From the NCBI GenBank assembly GCA_019119305.1, contig DWXH01000012.1, forward strand, positions 1-64,000: a stretch of 64,000 nucleotides of DNA. The letters are read 5' to 3'. The translations under genes and the position numbers were made by a program. The DNA is from Candidatus Alistipes merdigallinarum (GTDB lineage: Bacteria; Bacteroidota; Bacteroidia; Bacteroidales; Rikenellaceae). The notes under the pieces were generated by a model that was not told the DNA's origin, ran no database searches, and saw only the letters and a program-made list of their open reading frames with translations. Below, one piece after another: positions 20,875-33,500 of the stretch (positions are counted from its first letter, which is position 1; each line of letters begins with the position of its first letter).

Positions 20875-22302
20875 TTATTTTTGGGAGGTGTTTCGTTTTT
20901 CAAACAGGGACTCCATTTGCTCCAGGGATTTACCCTTCGTCTCCGGGACAAACTTATACATGAACAAAGCCGACAACAGGGCCATCAGTGCATAAATCCA
21001 GTAGGCAAAACCGTGATGGAACGTATCGATCAGATAGGTCGACTTATCCATCATCGGGAAAGTCCACGACACCAGATAGTTCGCACACCACTGAGCCGCA
21101 ACGGCCAAAGCCATCGCCTGCCCCCGTATCTTGTTCGGAAAGATCTCCGCCAACAACACCCAGCAGACCGGTCCCCACGAAACAGCGAAAGAGGCCGTGT
21201 AAGCCAACATGGCAAGTAAAGAAAGCAATCCCATGTGCTCCGTATAGAACGTGAATCCCAGCGTAATCATACTGACCATCATACCCAAACTGCCGATAAT
21301 CATCAGCGGGCGACGTCCGAAACGGTCCACGGTGAAGATCGCCAGTGTCGTAAACGAAAGGTTGATCACACCCACGATAATGGTCTGCATCAGAGCCGCA
21401 TTGGTACCCATACCCATATTGCGGAAAATTTCGGGAGCATAGTAGAGTACGACATTGATCCCCACGAACTGCTGAAAAACGGACAGCAGGATTCCGATCA
21501 CAATCACAGCCACGCCACAACTGAACAGTTTGGCTTTGACGACCCCCCGTAACGACTCCCGGATACTCTCTACTTCCGCCTGGGTATCCCGAAGCGGGTC
21601 GACCCGCTTCAAAATCGTTTCCGCCTTCTCGATCCGTCCCTTCATGACCAGCCAACGGGGACTCTCCGGAACGCAGAAGATCAAGATGAGCAGAAGCATC
21701 GCAGGTACCACCTCCGAGAGGAACATCAACCGCCATCCCGTATGGGTCAGCCACGCCTCATCACCGCTCAGGGCGATCGTGTAATTGACAAAATAGACCA
21801 CCAGCATACCGAAGATGATGGCAAACTGATTCCACGACACCAATCCGCCGCGTTTCTCGGCCGGAGCCATCTCGGCGATATACATCGGCGACAGCATCGA
21901 GGCCAACCCGACACCGACACCCCCGATGATCCGGTAAACGACGAAACAAACCAAAAACTCATGCGGTTCTCCAGCCGGGAAACCCATCTCCGGATAGGCC
22001 GATCCGACCGCCGACAAGACAAACAACACCGCAGCGATCATCAGGCTCCGTTTACGCCCCAGACGGGTCGCCATAAACCCGCCGATCATCCCACCGACAA
22101 CGCATCCGATCAGGGCGCTCGACACGGCAAACCCCAACAGCGAACTGGCTGCTGTCTCATCCAACCCCAACGGATCGACAAAGTTGATCTCGAGATACTT
22201 CACCGTACCCGAAATAACCGCCGTATCGTATCCGAACAACAAACCGCCCAATGTAGCGACCAACGTCAGAAACATCAGGTAGCTATTACTATTTTTTTTC
22301 AT
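20875..22302 (-). CDS. xylE: Sugar porter MFS transporter, D-xylose:H+ symporter-like
   Basis: Sugar porter signatures GGLLFGYDTAVISGT, RLGRKRSLM, PESPRWLVMKGR, QQFVGINVVLYYAPEIF, PETKGKSLEQME. Adjacent to xylA/xylB. Confidence 0.85.
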   Translation of the reverse strand: MKKNSNSYLMFLTLVATLGGLLFGYDTAVISGTVKYLEINFVDPLGLDETAASSLLGFAVSSALIGCVVGGMIGGFMATRLGRKRSLMIAAVLFVLSAVGSAYPEMGFPAGEPHEFLVCFVVYRIIGGVGVGLASMLSPMYIAEMAPAEKRGGLVSWNQFAIIFGMLVVYFVNYTIALSGDEAWLTHTGWRLMFLSEVVPAMLLLILIFCVPESPRWLVMKGRIEKAETILKRVDPLRDTQAEVESIRESLRGVVKAKLFSCGVAVIVIGILLSVFQQFVGINVVLYYAPEIFRNMGMGTNAALMQTIIVGVINLSFTTLAIFTVDRFGRRPLMIIGSLGMMVSMITLGFTFYTEHMGLLSLLAMLAYTASFAVSWGPVCWVLLAEIFPNKIRGQAMALAVAAQWCANYLVSWTFPMMDKSTYLIDTFHHGFAYWIYALMALLSALFMYKFVPETKGKSLEQMESLFEKRNTSQK

Positions 22303-22365
22303 TTAGGTTAGTTTTAAATATAAAAGCGACCATCCCCATCTGAAAGGACGATCGCTCCGAAAAGC

Positions 22366-23724
22366 CTACATATACATGGTCAACAGTTGTTCGTATTTCT
22401 CTTGTTTACCGCTGATCGTAGCAGGTTCACCCGCCGAAGCCGCATAATCACGCAGATTCTCGAGCGTCAGTTTCCCCTGCTCAAACTCGGCTCCCTTACC
22501 TGCATCGAACGAGGCATAACGTTGTGCACGCCACCCTTCGAGAGGCGAATTTTTCAAGATGTCGTCAGCGATGATCAAGGCATGGGCAAACGTATCCATT
22601 CCGGTAATGTGGGCGATGAACAGATCCTCCACATCGGTCGAATTTCTCCGAATCTTGGCATCGAAGTTCACGCCGCCGGTACCGAATCCGCCCTTTCTCA
22701 GGATAACCAGCATGGCTTCTACCGTCTCTTGCAAATTCACAGGGAACTGGTCGGTATCCCAACCGTTCTGGGCATCGCCTCGATTGGCATCGATGCTACC
22801 CAACATACCGGCATCTACCGCACACTGCAACTCGTGTTCGAAGGTGTGTCCGGCCAATGTGGCGTGATTCACCTCGATATTGACCTTGAAGTCCTTATCC
22901 AGACCGTAATGGCGCAAAAATCCGATCACGGTCTCCGTATCGAAGTCATACTGGTGTTTTGTGGGTTCCATAGGTTTGGGCTCGACGAGGAAAGTCCCCT
23001 TGAATCCGTTGCGACGGGCGTAGTCCCGCGCCATCGTCAACATCATCGCCAGATGGTCTTTCTCCCGCTTCATATCGGTATTCAGCAAGGACATGTAACC
23101 TTCGCGTCCTCCCCAGAATACATAATTTTCTCCACCAAGGGCAATCGTCGCATCGATCGCATTTTTGATCTGCGTACCGGCATACGCCACGGCACCGAAA
23201 TCGGGGTTCGTCGCCGCACCGTTCATGTAACGGGGATGACTGAATACGTTGGCCGTTCCCCAAAGCAGCTTGATACCGGTCTCTTTCTGTTTCTGTTTGG
23301 CATAGTCGACGATCGCCTGCATGTTCTTCTCATACGCAGCAACCCCCTGACCCTCACGGATCAGATCGACATCGTGAAAACAGTAGTACGGGGCTCCGAT
23401 CTTAACGAAAAAGTCAAACGCCGAATCCATCTTCGCCTTGGCCTGCTCGACCGGGTCTGCGATTCCGGACCACGGAAAAACATGTGTCGCCGTACCGAAC
23501 GGATCGCTTCCGTCTGCACAGAACGAGTGCCAATAGGCGATCGCAAAACGCAACTGCTCCTTCAGGGTTTTCCCTCCGACGATGCGATTCTCGTCATACC
23601 AACGAAAGGCCAGCGGATTCTTCGACTCCGGACCTTCGTATTTGATCTTGTCAAATTTTGAAAACATCGATTCTTTCATGGTAGTAAATCGTTTTATGAT
23701 GAAACATTCTTTATGAAAACACAC
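22366..23724 (-). CDS. xylA: Xylose isomerase (likely start at MKESMFSKF, about 23679)
   Basis: Motifs [74 protein letters not shown]. Confidence 0.97.
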   Translation of the reverse strand: MCFHKECFIIKRFTTMKESMFSKFDKIKYEGPESKNPLAFRWYDENRIVGGKTLKEQLRFAIAYWHSFCADGSDPFGTATHVFPWSGIADPVEQAKAKMDSAFDFFVKIGAPYYCFHDVDLIREGQGVAAYEKNMQAIVDYAKQKQKETGIKLLWGTANVFSHPRYMNGAATNPDFGAVAYAGTQIKNAIDATIALGGENYVFWGGREGYMSLLNTDMKREKDHLAMMLTMARDYARRNGFKGTFLVEPKPMEPTKHQYDFDTETVIGFLRHYGLDKDFKVNIEVNHATLAGHTFEHELQCAVDAGMLGSIDANRGDAQNGWDTDQFPVNLQETVEAMLVILRKGGFGTGGVNFDAKIRRNSTDVEDLFIAHITGMDTFAHALIIADDILKNSPLEGWRAQRYASFDAGKGAEFEQGKLTLENLRDYAASAGEPATISGKQEKYEQLLTMYM

Positions 23725-23725
23725 T

Positions 23726-25216
23726 TTATTCGTTCGTCACTCTAAGCCGGGACTCCAACTCTCTGCACCAAACAGTATATCCCTGTTCCAACGTCCCGCG
23801 GATCGCCGGATCGGGATGTACCTCATCGATTTTTTTCAGCGAAGCGAACGCCTCTTCGCGCGAAGCATACAACCCGGCACCCAACGCCGCTCCACGAGCC
23901 GCTCCCAAAGCACCATCCGTATTGTAAAGCTCAATATCGACTCCGCACAACGTTGCCAGAGTGGTCCGGAAAACGGGGCTGAGGAACAGATTGGCACGGC
24001 CGGCCCGAATCACACGAGGCCGGAGCCCTGTCTCCCGCATGATGTCCATCCCGTACCGGAAAGCACAGGCAATCCCCTCCTGTGCAGCCCGCAACAGGTG
24101 GAAACGACCGTGACGATTCAAATCCACTCCGGCAGCGACCGCTCCGGTATAGCGGTTTTCCAACATCCGTTCGGCCCCGTTGCCGAAAGGTAACATCACC
24201 ACACCGTCGCTTCCAGCCGGCACCTCCTCACACTGTCGGTTGATCTCGGCATAATCCATGTCGGGAGCCATCATCCGTTTGGCCCAAGCATTGAGGATTC
24301 CGGTTCCGTTGATGCACAAAAGCACGCCGTAACGCGGACCCTTCACCCCATGATTCACATGCAGGAAGGTGTTCACCCGCGAAAGCCGATCGGGCCGCGG
24401 TACGTCGGTCACGCCATAGACCACCCCGGAGGTTCCCCCGGTAGCCGCAACCTCACCCGGATCGAGCACATTCAACGAAAAGGCATTGTTCGGCTGGTCG
24501 CCGGCCCGATAGGTCACCGGAGTCCCTTCTGCAAGGCCCAACTCCGCCGCTGCGGCCGCATGTACATAAGCCTGCACACCGATCGAAGGCTTTTCAGTTG
24601 GGATCGTACCCGGATCGATCCCGTAGTGCGAAGCGACAAAATCGGCCCGGCGGTCCCCCTTGAAATCCCATAGGATCTGTTCGGACAGGCCGCTGCGTGT
24701 GGTCGACAAATCTCCCGTCAGGCGATACAGAATATAATCGCCCGGCAGCATAAACCGATCGATTTGCGCAAAAAGCTCCGGCTCATGCTCCTTCACCCAA
24801 GCCAATTTCGAGGCCGTAAAATTTCCGGGCGAATTCAACAGGTGTTCCAAACAATGCTCCGCCCCCAGATTTTCAAAAGCTTTCCGTCCGATCTCTACGG
24901 CACGGCTGTCGCACCAGATAATCGACTTACGCAAAGGATTTCCGGCCCGATCGAGGCAAACGAGCCCGTGCATCTGATAGGTGATCCCGATCGCACGGAT
25001 CGATTCCGCCCCGACTTGGGACACCAACCTCCGTATCCCCTCTCCGACATACCTCCACCACAACTGCGGATCCTGCTCGGCCCATCCGCTCTGCACGGCA
25101 TCAATAGGCATCTCCGTCGCGGGCAGCGTAACGGCACAAGGGCATTCTCCCGTCTCCACCTCCAACAAGGCCACCTTAACGGAGGAACTTCCAACGTCTA
25201 TTCCCAGTGTATACAT
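23726..25216 (-). CDS. xylB: Xylulokinase
   Basis: FGGY kinase motifs [58 protein letters not shown]. Adjacent to xylA. Confidence 0.95.
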   Translation of the reverse strand: MYTLGIDVGSSSVKVALLEVETGECPCAVTLPATEMPIDAVQSGWAEQDPQLWWRYVGEGIRRLVSQVGAESIRAIGITYQMHGLVCLDRAGNPLRKSIIWCDSRAVEIGRKAFENLGAEHCLEHLLNSPGNFTASKLAWVKEHEPELFAQIDRFMLPGDYILYRLTGDLSTTRSGLSEQILWDFKGDRRADFVASHYGIDPGTIPTEKPSIGVQAYVHAAAAAELGLAEGTPVTYRAGDQPNNAFSLNVLDPGEVAATGGTSGVVYGVTDVPRPDRLSRVNTFLHVNHGVKGPRYGVLLCINGTGILNAWAKRMMAPDMDYAEINRQCEEVPAGSDGVVMLPFGNGAERMLENRYTGAVAAGVDLNRHGRFHLLRAAQEGIACAFRYGMDIMRETGLRPRVIRAGRANLFLSPVFRTTLATLCGVDIELYNTDGALGAARGAALGAGLYASREEAFASLKKIDEVHPDPAIRGTLEQGYTVWCRELESRLRVTNE

Positions 25217-25249
25217 AATTCCGATATTTTATATTTCAACAACATTCGA

Positions 25250-27742
25250 TTAATTTTCGGGGTCCGTATTTCCCTCCGACAGGACGAAACTGTATGTCCG
25301 ACCGGGCTGAGTCTCTATATCATAGACATATTTGGCCGGGAGCTCTATCCCCTCCAAAGAGGCTTGCGGCGAAACGACCACCTGCTGCAGTTCCGGCAAC
25401 CGGAACAACGGATTCGGATTCTCTCCCGTCGCAGGCTGCAACGGTTTCCCGTTTTTCATGCACAACGGCACCGACGACCGGATGCGGCAATTTCCACCGA
25501 CGGTCGAACGGATCACCACTCGCCGGACCGCACGATCGGCCCATTCGAGCTCCACAATTTCAAAGCCGCCACGGGCCCGCAATCCCGCCACACGACCCGA
25601 CGCCCACACATCGGGCAATGCCGGAAGAAGATCAATCACCCCGTCGTGGCTCTGTATCAGCATCTCGGCAATTCCAGCCGCACAGCCGAAGTTCCCGTCG
25701 ATCTGGAAAGGCGGATGGGCATCGAAAAGGTTCGGATAGGTTCCCCCCGTCTCGGCTCCGTCTCCTTCGGGCTTGATCTGATCGGTAATCAGCTTATAGG
25801 CATGGTTCCCATCCAGGAATCGGGCCCACAGACACACTTTCCATCCCATAGACCATCCGGTAGATGCATCGCCCCGATGAATGAGCGAAGTGCGGGCCGC
25901 CTCGAACAACTCCGGCGTACGGTAGGCAGAGATCAGCCGTCCCGGGAAAAGCCCCCACAGGTGCGAAACATGCCGATGGTGATCGTCGGGACTGTCCCAG
26001 TCGTGCAACAACCACTCCTGTAATTGGCCCCAACTCCCGATCCGCAAAGGAGCCAACCGCTTCTGGGTCATCCGCAACTCTTCAGCCAACGAATCGTCTA
26101 CACCAAGTGTTTCGGCCGCAGCGATCGTACTCGAAAACAGCTCATATACCATTTGGTTATCCATCGTCGCACCATCCAAGACCGAGCGGTCGATTCCCTT
26201 GGCTGCCGGCCAGTTTTCAGGCGAAAGTGAAGGCGTACACACCAAAAGCCCTGTTTTGGGATCGGGAGTCAAAAAATCGAGGAAAAACTCGCTGGCTCCC
26301 TTCATCAACGGATACACCTCTGCCAAATAACCCGTATCGCCACTATACAGATAGCGGTCCCACAGGTGCTGACAGAACCATGCATTCGCCGTAGGCCACA
26401 TGCCGCTGAGCGGCGAATCGACCATTCCGCTGATGCGCCACAGGTCCGTGTTATGGTGTACCGTCCAACCCCGAGCCCCGTACATCTGCTCCGCAGCATC
26501 ACGCCCCGTCACCCCGAGCTCTTCTATCATCTTCAGCAACGGTTCGTGCATTTCGGGAAGGTTCGCTACCTCTGCCGGCCAATAGTTCATCTCGGTGTTG
26601 ATATTGATCGTGTATTTGGAGTCCCACGCCGGCATCGTCTGGTGGTTCCAGATGCCCTGTAATGTAGCCGGCTGGGTACCGGGCTGCGACGAGGAGATCA
26701 GCAGATACCTTCCGAACTGAAAATAGAGCGCCGCCATCTGCGGGTCGAAATGCGTCGCAAATTCACGTACCCGCACGTTGGTCGGCTTTTGTGCCTGAGC
26801 ATTGGTACCCAAATCGAGCGAAACACGATCGAACCACGTGCTGTATCGGGCCGAATGGTCTGCCAACATCCGTTTATATCCTTTTTTCCTCTTTATCACA
26901 TGGTCCAGATAACGGTCGCAACGCGCCGCCGGATCCCCCGATACATCCCGATAGTTGTTGAAATTGGTCGCAATAGAGATCAGAATCGTCACCGCATTCG
27001 CCCCGGAAACCGAAACACCCGTCGTATCAGCCTCCAACGTACCGCCTTCGGGTATGATCTGTGCCACCGTTCTGTACCGTATCTGCCCCGGAATGGTCTC
27101 ATGATCGTCCGTGCGGCCGTCTATGACCAATCTGTCGTTCCGCTCCGTAAAGACCGTATAGTTTTTCATCGGTGACCAAAAACGCATCCGGAACGAGATC
27201 CGATCCCGCTCGGAAGCGGTCAACCGTACCACAATCAGCGAATCGACAAAGGACGAAAACACTTCACGTCTGTACTGTACCTCCCCCACTTTATAAGAAA
27301 CCATCGCTACGGCCCGTTCCAAATCCAACTCCCGATAATATTCCGTAAAGGCTTCGTGTCCAGGAAAATCGAGGAATAGCGAACCCGCCGTCTGATAGGG
27401 CATTCCATGCGATGCGTTCAACGAGACCTTCTCTGCACACAGGTCCGACGCCTCCCGATAGCGTCCCGCGAAAATCAGCCGACGGATCTCGGGCAAAGCC
27501 TTCCGTGCCTCAGGATTGATGTTATTATGCGGGCCTCCGGCCCAAATCGTCTCTTCATTCAGATACAGCTCCTCCGTAGCGGGACCACCCGCTACCATTA
27601 CCCCTAAACGCCCGTTCCCGAGCGGGAGCGCCTCTTCCCATCGTGTAGCCGGCCAATCGTACCAGAGCTTCAGATCGGACGCCCCGACCGAATGCACCGT
27701 AAAAGCCCATATGGCCCATCCCAAAAACAATATCTTTTTCAT
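25250..27742 (-). CDS. Glycoside hydrolase family 95 (alpha-L-fucosidase / alpha-L-galactosidase type)
   Basis: [90 protein letters not shown]. Signal peptide. Confidence 0.92.
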   Translation of the reverse strand: MKKILFLGWAIWAFTVHSVGASDLKLWYDWPATRWEEALPLGNGRLGVMVAGGPATEELYLNEETIWAGGPHNNINPEARKALPEIRRLIFAGRYREASDLCAEKVSLNASHGMPYQTAGSLFLDFPGHEAFTEYYRELDLERAVAMVSYKVGEVQYRREVFSSFVDSLIVVRLTASERDRISFRMRFWSPMKNYTVFTERNDRLVIDGRTDDHETIPGQIRYRTVAQIIPEGGTLEADTTGVSVSGANAVTILISIATNFNNYRDVSGDPAARCDRYLDHVIKRKKGYKRMLADHSARYSTWFDRVSLDLGTNAQAQKPTNVRVREFATHFDPQMAALYFQFGRYLLISSSQPGTQPATLQGIWNHQTMPAWDSKYTININTEMNYWPAEVANLPEMHEPLLKMIEELGVTGRDAAEQMYGARGWTVHHNTDLWRISGMVDSPLSGMWPTANAWFCQHLWDRYLYSGDTGYLAEVYPLMKGASEFFLDFLTPDPKTGLLVCTPSLSPENWPAAKGIDRSVLDGATMDNQMVYELFSSTIAAAETLGVDDSLAEELRMTQKRLAPLRIGSWGQLQEWLLHDWDSPDDHHRHVSHLWGLFPGRLISAYRTPELFEAARTSLIHRGDASTGWSMGWKVCLWARFLDGNHAYKLITDQIKPEGDGAETGGTYPNLFDAHPPFQIDGNFGCAAGIAEMLIQSHDGVIDLLPALPDVWASGRVAGLRARGGFEIVELEWADRAVRRVVIRSTVGGNCRIRSSVPLCMKNGKPLQPATGENPNPLFRLPELQQVVVSPQASLEGIELPAKYVYDIETQPGRTYSFVLSEGNTDPEN

Positions 27743-27772
27743 ACCCTTATTCCCGATAATTTGAAATAATCC

Positions 27773-28549
27773 CTACACCTGCCAGTTGATAAAATTCAAC
27801 CGAAACTTCAACCGATTATCTTTCATGAATTTACTCTTGTCAAAAGTGTAATACATCGCGGGCTTGTGCGCTACATTTTTCTCCTTTTCGCCGGTCGCCC
27901 GGATATAATCCGACGAGAGTACCTTTTTCCGGAAATTGCGGTTATCGATCTCGATACCGAGAATAGCCTCATAAAGCGATTGCAACTGGCGAAGGGTAAA
28001 CTTGCGCGGCAATAGCTCAAAAGCGATCGGCTCGGCAAGAAACTGTTTCGCAAGTACCTCCAACGCCCGAGCCAAGATCTGTTTGTGGTCCATAGCCAAC
28101 CGACAGACCGACTCCACGTCGAACCACCTTGCCCCTTTCTCCTCCACCGAAACCAGCAACCGACGATTCAGTTTGACAAGCGAATAGTACACTACCGTAA
28201 CCACTCGCGTCGTATTGACATGATAATACTCGTTCAACCACTTCAGCTCATCGCCGGAGACCCGATCAGGATGGGAAAACACATGCATCTGTCGCAGATA
28301 AATATCTCGGGTGGACGCATACTTTCCCAATGTCCGATAGGCCGAACTCCGAAGATCCTCATTCTCATAGATCATATCTCCGGGAAGTTTGTAGTCGACA
28401 ACAGGCATCCCCACCCCATTGACAAAATCACGCCTGACCAATAGCACTTTAAGCGAATTTCCGTCAAAACCGAAGATGACACAGTCGACCGACAAAGAAT
28501 GGTTCGTTTGCGGGGACATAGATAACGTAGTTTTAGGTTCAAATAGCAT
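27773..28549 (-). CDS. Nudix-domain transcriptional regulator (NrtR/AraR-like, Nudix + C-terminal winged helix)
   Basis: Nudix-like N-terminus (VDCVIFGFDGNSLKVLLVRRDF...KLPGDMIYENEDLRSSAYRTLGKY) plus a C-terminal wHTH (LPRKFTLRQLQSLYEAILGIEIDNRNFRKKVL). First gene of the xyl operon. Confidence 0.82.
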   Translation of the reverse strand: MLFEPKTTLSMSPQTNHSLSVDCVIFGFDGNSLKVLLVRRDFVNGVGMPVVDYKLPGDMIYENEDLRSSAYRTLGKYASTRDIYLRQMHVFSHPDRVSGDELKWLNEYYHVNTTRVVTVVYYSLVKLNRRLLVSVEEKGARWFDVESVCRLAMDHKQILARALEVLAKQFLAEPIAFELLPRKFTLRQLQSLYEAILGIEIDNRNFRKKVLSSDYIRATGEKEKNVAHKPAMYYTFDKSKFMKDNRLKFRLNFINWQV

Positions 28550-28577
28550 CGGATTCCGATCCGAAAACGCTATATTA

Positions 28578-28609
28578 CAAAACTATCGCTTCATTTCCAG
28601 AAAAGCAAA
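28578..28609 (-). promoter_or_regulatory. Bacteroidota-type promoter for the xyl operon (-33 TTTG, 20-nt spacer, -7 TAGTTTTG)
   Basis: Minus strand: TTTG at 28609..28606 and TAGTTTTG at 28585..28578, upstream of the regulator start at 28549. Confidence 0.65.
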
Positions 28610-29129
28610 CTTATCGTATGATTTACGATTACACTCTGTATCTACAAATAATAAAATACAAATAATCAGTTATATAAATCTTTATCAGAAATACGTACAC
28701 AGTACGTTTACTCGAGTGATTTTCAATCAAAATTCCTTAGATACAAAAAAACCTCTATTTATTCGACACGCAGCTGAAGGATTCATAACAAAACTTACTA
28801 ATTTTCCATTATATGATCAATATTATGTGATATATGGTCCGGCTGCAGCTATATGAAAATACATTTTTATCTATTGACAACCTTTTTATTGATCCCGATT
28901 ATAATACAATCCCCCCTATTTCCGTTAATCTATCAATCTTATTCTACAAAGATATGCAACGGTTTAAATACACTACTTTAAAATATTTTATTCGAGCAAA
29001 CAGCGGCGTTTCATCTTAAATTCGTCCTGTATTTATCCATAATTTCGCAAACAATCTATAAACCGATCAGTTGCTCTACAAAAAATGAAATACTACAAAA
29101 TTTAATTCGACAATATATCTATACCCTAT

Positions 29130-30524
29130 TTGTTTTTGAGTTTTTACTACATTTGGCCCGGAAAAAATAGTTTTATGCGACAAAAAAACCATTCAATTCG
29201 CTTTGAAAGAGTTAATTACATCACAAACAACATCAGTGACTCAAAAAGCGACATCTCCTCAAAAAGATCTATTCACCCTGTTTTCTCGCTCTGGTTAGCA
29301 CTTTTTTGCACCATTCTGTTCCATTCCTGTAAAGAGACGGTCGTCGAATATCCCGTCGTAGAGGTCGAAGAGGTAGGAACCGACGATGTGGAGATATACG
29401 GCGATTATGTAGGCTCGATTCGGGCTATTCAGAGTGTCGAGATCCGGGCCCGCGTCGAAGGCTTCCTGGAACGCATCACCTTCGATGAAGGAAAACAGGT
29501 CCGTGCTTCCGAACCGCTTTTCTACATCAACGACGCTCTCTATAAAGCCCGGGTGGAAAAGGCCAAAGCACAGTTGAAAAAGGATGAGGCACTTGCGGCC
29601 AAAGCCGAACGCGACGTCAACCGACTGACCCCGCTTTACGAACAGAACGCCGCCAGCCGGCTCGACCTGGACAACGCCGAAGCCGCACTGGACATGGCAC
29701 AAGCCAGCGTCGCCATGAGTAAAGCCGATCTGGCTCAGGCAGAATTGGAACTTAGTTACACGGTCGTACGCTCCCCGCTGGACGGATACATCAGCGAACG
29801 TTACGTCGACGTCGGGACTTTGGTCGGCAAAAACAACTCGTCGCTGTTGGCTACGGTTGTGAAACGCGATACGGTTTTGGTAGAATTCAAATTGACCTCA
29901 CTGGACTACCTCCGGAGCCAACGGCGCAACGTCCATCTGGGAGAGCTGGACACCACCCGTTCGTGGCAACCCTCCGTAACGGTTACCCTGGCCGACGGAT
30001 CGGTCTATGGCGAACAGGGAATCGTCGATTTCGCCTCTCCGCAGGTCGACCCCCAGACGGGAACTTTCGGTGTGCGTGCCGAACTGCCGAATCCTCACCA
30101 GGTCCTGTTGCCGGGACAGTTTACGCGTGTGCGGTTGTTGCTTGACGTCATGGAAAATGCCACTGTCGTTCCTCGAAAAGCCATTGTGATCGAAAAGGGC
30201 GGTGCCTTCATCTTTACCGTACGGGCAGACAGTGTAGCCGAAAAACGTTACATCGAACTCGGACCGGAACAGGAAAACCGGATCGTCGTAACGAGAGGTT
30301 TGGTTCCGGGAGAACTCATCGTAACCGAAGGGTACCAAAAGCTGACGCCCGGAGAAAAGGTTACATACGTCACCTCTGGACCGATTTCAACCGATCGGAA
30401 CTCCGCCGACAGCACGAATGCAGAGTTGCCGGCTCTCCAACAAAGAGATTCGTGTCAAATTTCCTCCAGACAGGATACTACGGCAATATCCAAAACCGAC
30501 ACCTCTAAACGGAACAATCGATGA
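29130..30524 (+). CDS. RND efflux periplasmic adaptor (AcrA-like) lipoprotein
   Basis: EIYGDYVGSIRAIQSVEIRARVEGFLERITFDEGKQVRASEPLFYIND and VVRSPLDGYISERYVDVGTLV. Lipobox TILFHSCK. Confidence 0.92.
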   Translation: MFLSFYYIWPGKNSFMRQKNHSIRFERVNYITNNISDSKSDISSKRSIHPVFSLWLALFCTILFHSCKETVVEYPVVEVEEVGTDDVEIYGDYVGSIRAIQSVEIRARVEGFLERITFDEGKQVRASEPLFYINDALYKARVEKAKAQLKKDEALAAKAERDVNRLTPLYEQNAASRLDLDNAEAALDMAQASVAMSKADLAQAELELSYTVVRSPLDGYISERYVDVGTLVGKNNSSLLATVVKRDTVLVEFKLTSLDYLRSQRRNVHLGELDTTRSWQPSVTVTLADGSVYGEQGIVDFASPQVDPQTGTFGVRAELPNPHQVLLPGQFTRVRLLLDVMENATVVPRKAIVIEKGGAFIFTVRADSVAEKRYIELGPEQENRIVVTRGLVPGELIVTEGYQKLTPGEKVTYVTSGPISTDRNSADSTNAELPALQQRDSCQISSRQDTTAISKTDTSKRNNR

Positions 30525-33500
30525 AACCGGGATTCTTTATCGACCGCCCTATCTTTTCGACGGTCCTCTCCATACTGATCGTACTGATCGGCATCATCGG
30601 TCTCACTTCGTTGCCGGTCGAGCAATACCCGCAGATCACGCCTCCGATCGTCAAAATTTCGACCTCCTATCCCGGAGCGAATGCCACGACCGTATCGCAG
30701 GCCGTAGCCACCCCGATCGAACAGGAGCTGAACGGAACGCCCGGCATGCTCTATATGGAGTCGAGCAGCTCCAACTCCGGAGGGCTTTCCATTACCGTAA
30801 CGTTCGACATCGGAGTGAATGCCGATCTGGCTGCCGTCGAGGTGCAGAACCGGGTCAAGCTGGCCGAATCCCGCCTACCGGCCGAAGTGCTTCAAAACGG
30901 TATTTCGGTTGAAAAGCAGGCCGCCAATCAGCTGCTTTCGATCGCCCTGATTTCAGACGACCCGAAGTTCGACGAAATATACCTCAGCAACTATGCGACG
31001 ATCAACGTTCTGGACGTACTCCGGCGGATTCCCGGAGTCGGACGTGTTTCGAACGTCGGCAGCCGCTACTATGGAATGCAGATCTGGGTATATCCCGACA
31101 AACTGGCCAGCTTCGGACTTACGGTGAAGGACTTGCAAAGTGCCCTGAACGACCAGAACCGGGAGTCGGCTGCCGGAGAGTTGGGCAAGCCACCCATGTC
31201 GAGTACCGATGTTACCATCCCGATTACGGCACAAGGCCGTCTGTCGAGTGTCACGCAATTCGAAGACATCGTCATCCGGGCCAATCCGGACGGTTCGTTC
31301 ATCCGGATGCGCGACGTGGCTCGCGTCTCCCTCGAGGCCTCTTCCTACAACACGGAGAGCGGACTGAACGGCAAGAATGCCGCCATCCTCAGCGTCTACC
31401 TGCTTCCGGGAGCCAACGCGATGGAAGTAGCAGACGAGGTGAAAGAGGCGATGAAAGATATCTCAAAAGATTTTCCCGAAGGATTGGAATATCTCCTGCC
31501 GTTCGACATGACCGAATACATTTCGGAATCGATCCATGAAGTCTACAAGACCCTCTTCGAAGCGCTGTTTCTGGTCATCCTGGTAGTATACCTCTCGTTA
31601 CAAAACTGGAGGTCGGCCCTCATTCCGATCATTGCAGTCCCCATCTCATTGGTCGGAACCTTCGGCTTCATGCTGATCATGGGATTCTCACTGAACATCT
31701 TAACCCTTCTGGGGTTGGTTTTGGCTATCGGGATCGTCGTCGATGATGCGATCGTCGTCGTCGAGAACGTCGAACGGATCATCGAAACGGAGCGGGTCTC
31801 TCCTCGCGAGGCGACCCACCGGGCCATGAAAGAGCTGACCGGGGCCCTGATTGCCACCTCGTTGATTCTGGCCGCCGTATTCGTCCCCGTATGTTTCCTA
31901 TCGGGAATAACGGGTTCTCTTTTCCGTCAGTTCGCGGTAACGATCGTAGTTTCCGTCCTGATCTCGGCTGTCGTGGCCCTTACGTTAAGTCCCGCATTGT
32001 GCGCAATCATTCTCCGTCCGAAAAGCCCGGAAAAGAGAAACATACTATTCCGCAGGATCAATATCTGGCTCAACAAGGGTAACAAAAAATACACGGGAAT
32101 CTTACAACGGACGATCCATGCACCGCGTCGGATGCTCGTTGCCTTCGGTATGGTCCTTATTGCCATCTTCGTTCTGAACAAATTCATTGCGACAGGATTC
32201 ATTCCCCAGGAGGATCAGGGGTATTTCACGGTAGAACTGGCCATGCCCGACGGCACCACCATCGAACGTATGAGGGAGGTGAGCGAACGGGCCATCGACT
32301 ACATCAACCACCACGAAGCCGTAGAGTACGTGCAGAACGTCACCGGACAGAGTCCCCGTGTCGGGACCAATCAAGGACGGACCACCCTGACCGTCATCCT
32401 CAAACCTTGGAACGAACGGAAACAAACGGTCGAAGAGGTGATGCACGACATCCAACGGGAGTTCCACCACTATCCTGAGGTAAGCGTTTATACCAGCCGG
32501 CCTCCTGTCGTTCCGGGATTGGGAGCCGCCGGTGGTGTCGAAATGCAGCTGCAGGCCCGCTCCGATGCGACGTGGGACGACTTGGTCGCTGCCGTCGACA
32601 CGTTCAAATACTATGCGGCAAGCGCCAAAGAGTTGGCCAACGTCTCCACATCGCTGCAATCCGAAATTCCGCAGCTCTATTTCGATGTCGACCGGGATCA
32701 GGCCATGTCGCTCGGAGTTCCGATGCCCGACATCTTCTCGACGATGAAGGCCTATTTAGGTTCGGTGTATGTCAACGACTTCAACATGTTCAACCGGATC
32801 TACCGGGTATACATCCAGGCCGACCAGTCATTCCGTGAGACGAGCGACGACATCAACCTCTTCTTCGTCCGAGGCAAACAGGGGACGATGATTCCGCTCA
32901 CGGCCTTAGGCAAAACGTCATATACGACCGGACCGGGCAGCATCACCCGTTTCAACATGTATACGTCGGCCCCGATGCAGGCGACACCCGCTCCGGGATA
33001 CAGCTCGGGACAGGCCATGGAGGCGATCACGCGTATCGTGGACGAACACCTGCCCGAGAACATCGGACTGGCATGGAGCGGACTCTCGTTCCAGGAGCAG
33101 AAGGCTTCCGGACAGACCGGCAAGGTGATGGCACTTGTGCTGATCTTCGTCTTCCTCTTCCTCGCCGCACTGTATGAAAGTTGGAGCGTCCCGATGGCCG
33201 TACTGCTCTCCCTGCCCGTCGCCGCTTTAGGCGCCTATTTGGGGATCGCCCTCGTCGGATTGGAGAACGACATCTATTTCCAGATCGGTATGGTCACGCT
33301 GATGGGTCTTGCCGCAAAGAACGCCATTCTGATCGTCGAATTCGCCAAAATTCAGACGGATCAGGGTGTCCCGCCGGCCAAGGCGGCCATCGAAGCGGCC
33401 CGGCTCCGTTTCCGCCCCATCCTGATGACCTCACTCGCCTTCGTGCTGGGTATGCTGCCTATGGTGCTTGCATCCGGACCCGGATCGGCCAGCCGCCATT

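Noticed and set aside
22327-22356. Imperfect hairpin AGCGACCATCC/GGACGATCGCT between xylA and xylE
   Set aside because: Stem has mismatches and no strong T run. Probably an intra-operon structure at most, not reported as a terminator.
22387-23661. 424-aa plus-strand ORF antisense to xylA
   Set aside because: Overlaps the unmistakable xylose isomerase; no domain signature.
24764-26023. 419-aa plus-strand ORF antisense to xylB/GH95
   Set aside because: Spans two well-supported opposite genes; shadow ORF.
28419-29019. Short plus-strand ORFs in the xyl/RND gap
   Set aside because: AT-rich, low-complexity products; the first overlaps the start of the Nudix regulator. No evidence of coding.
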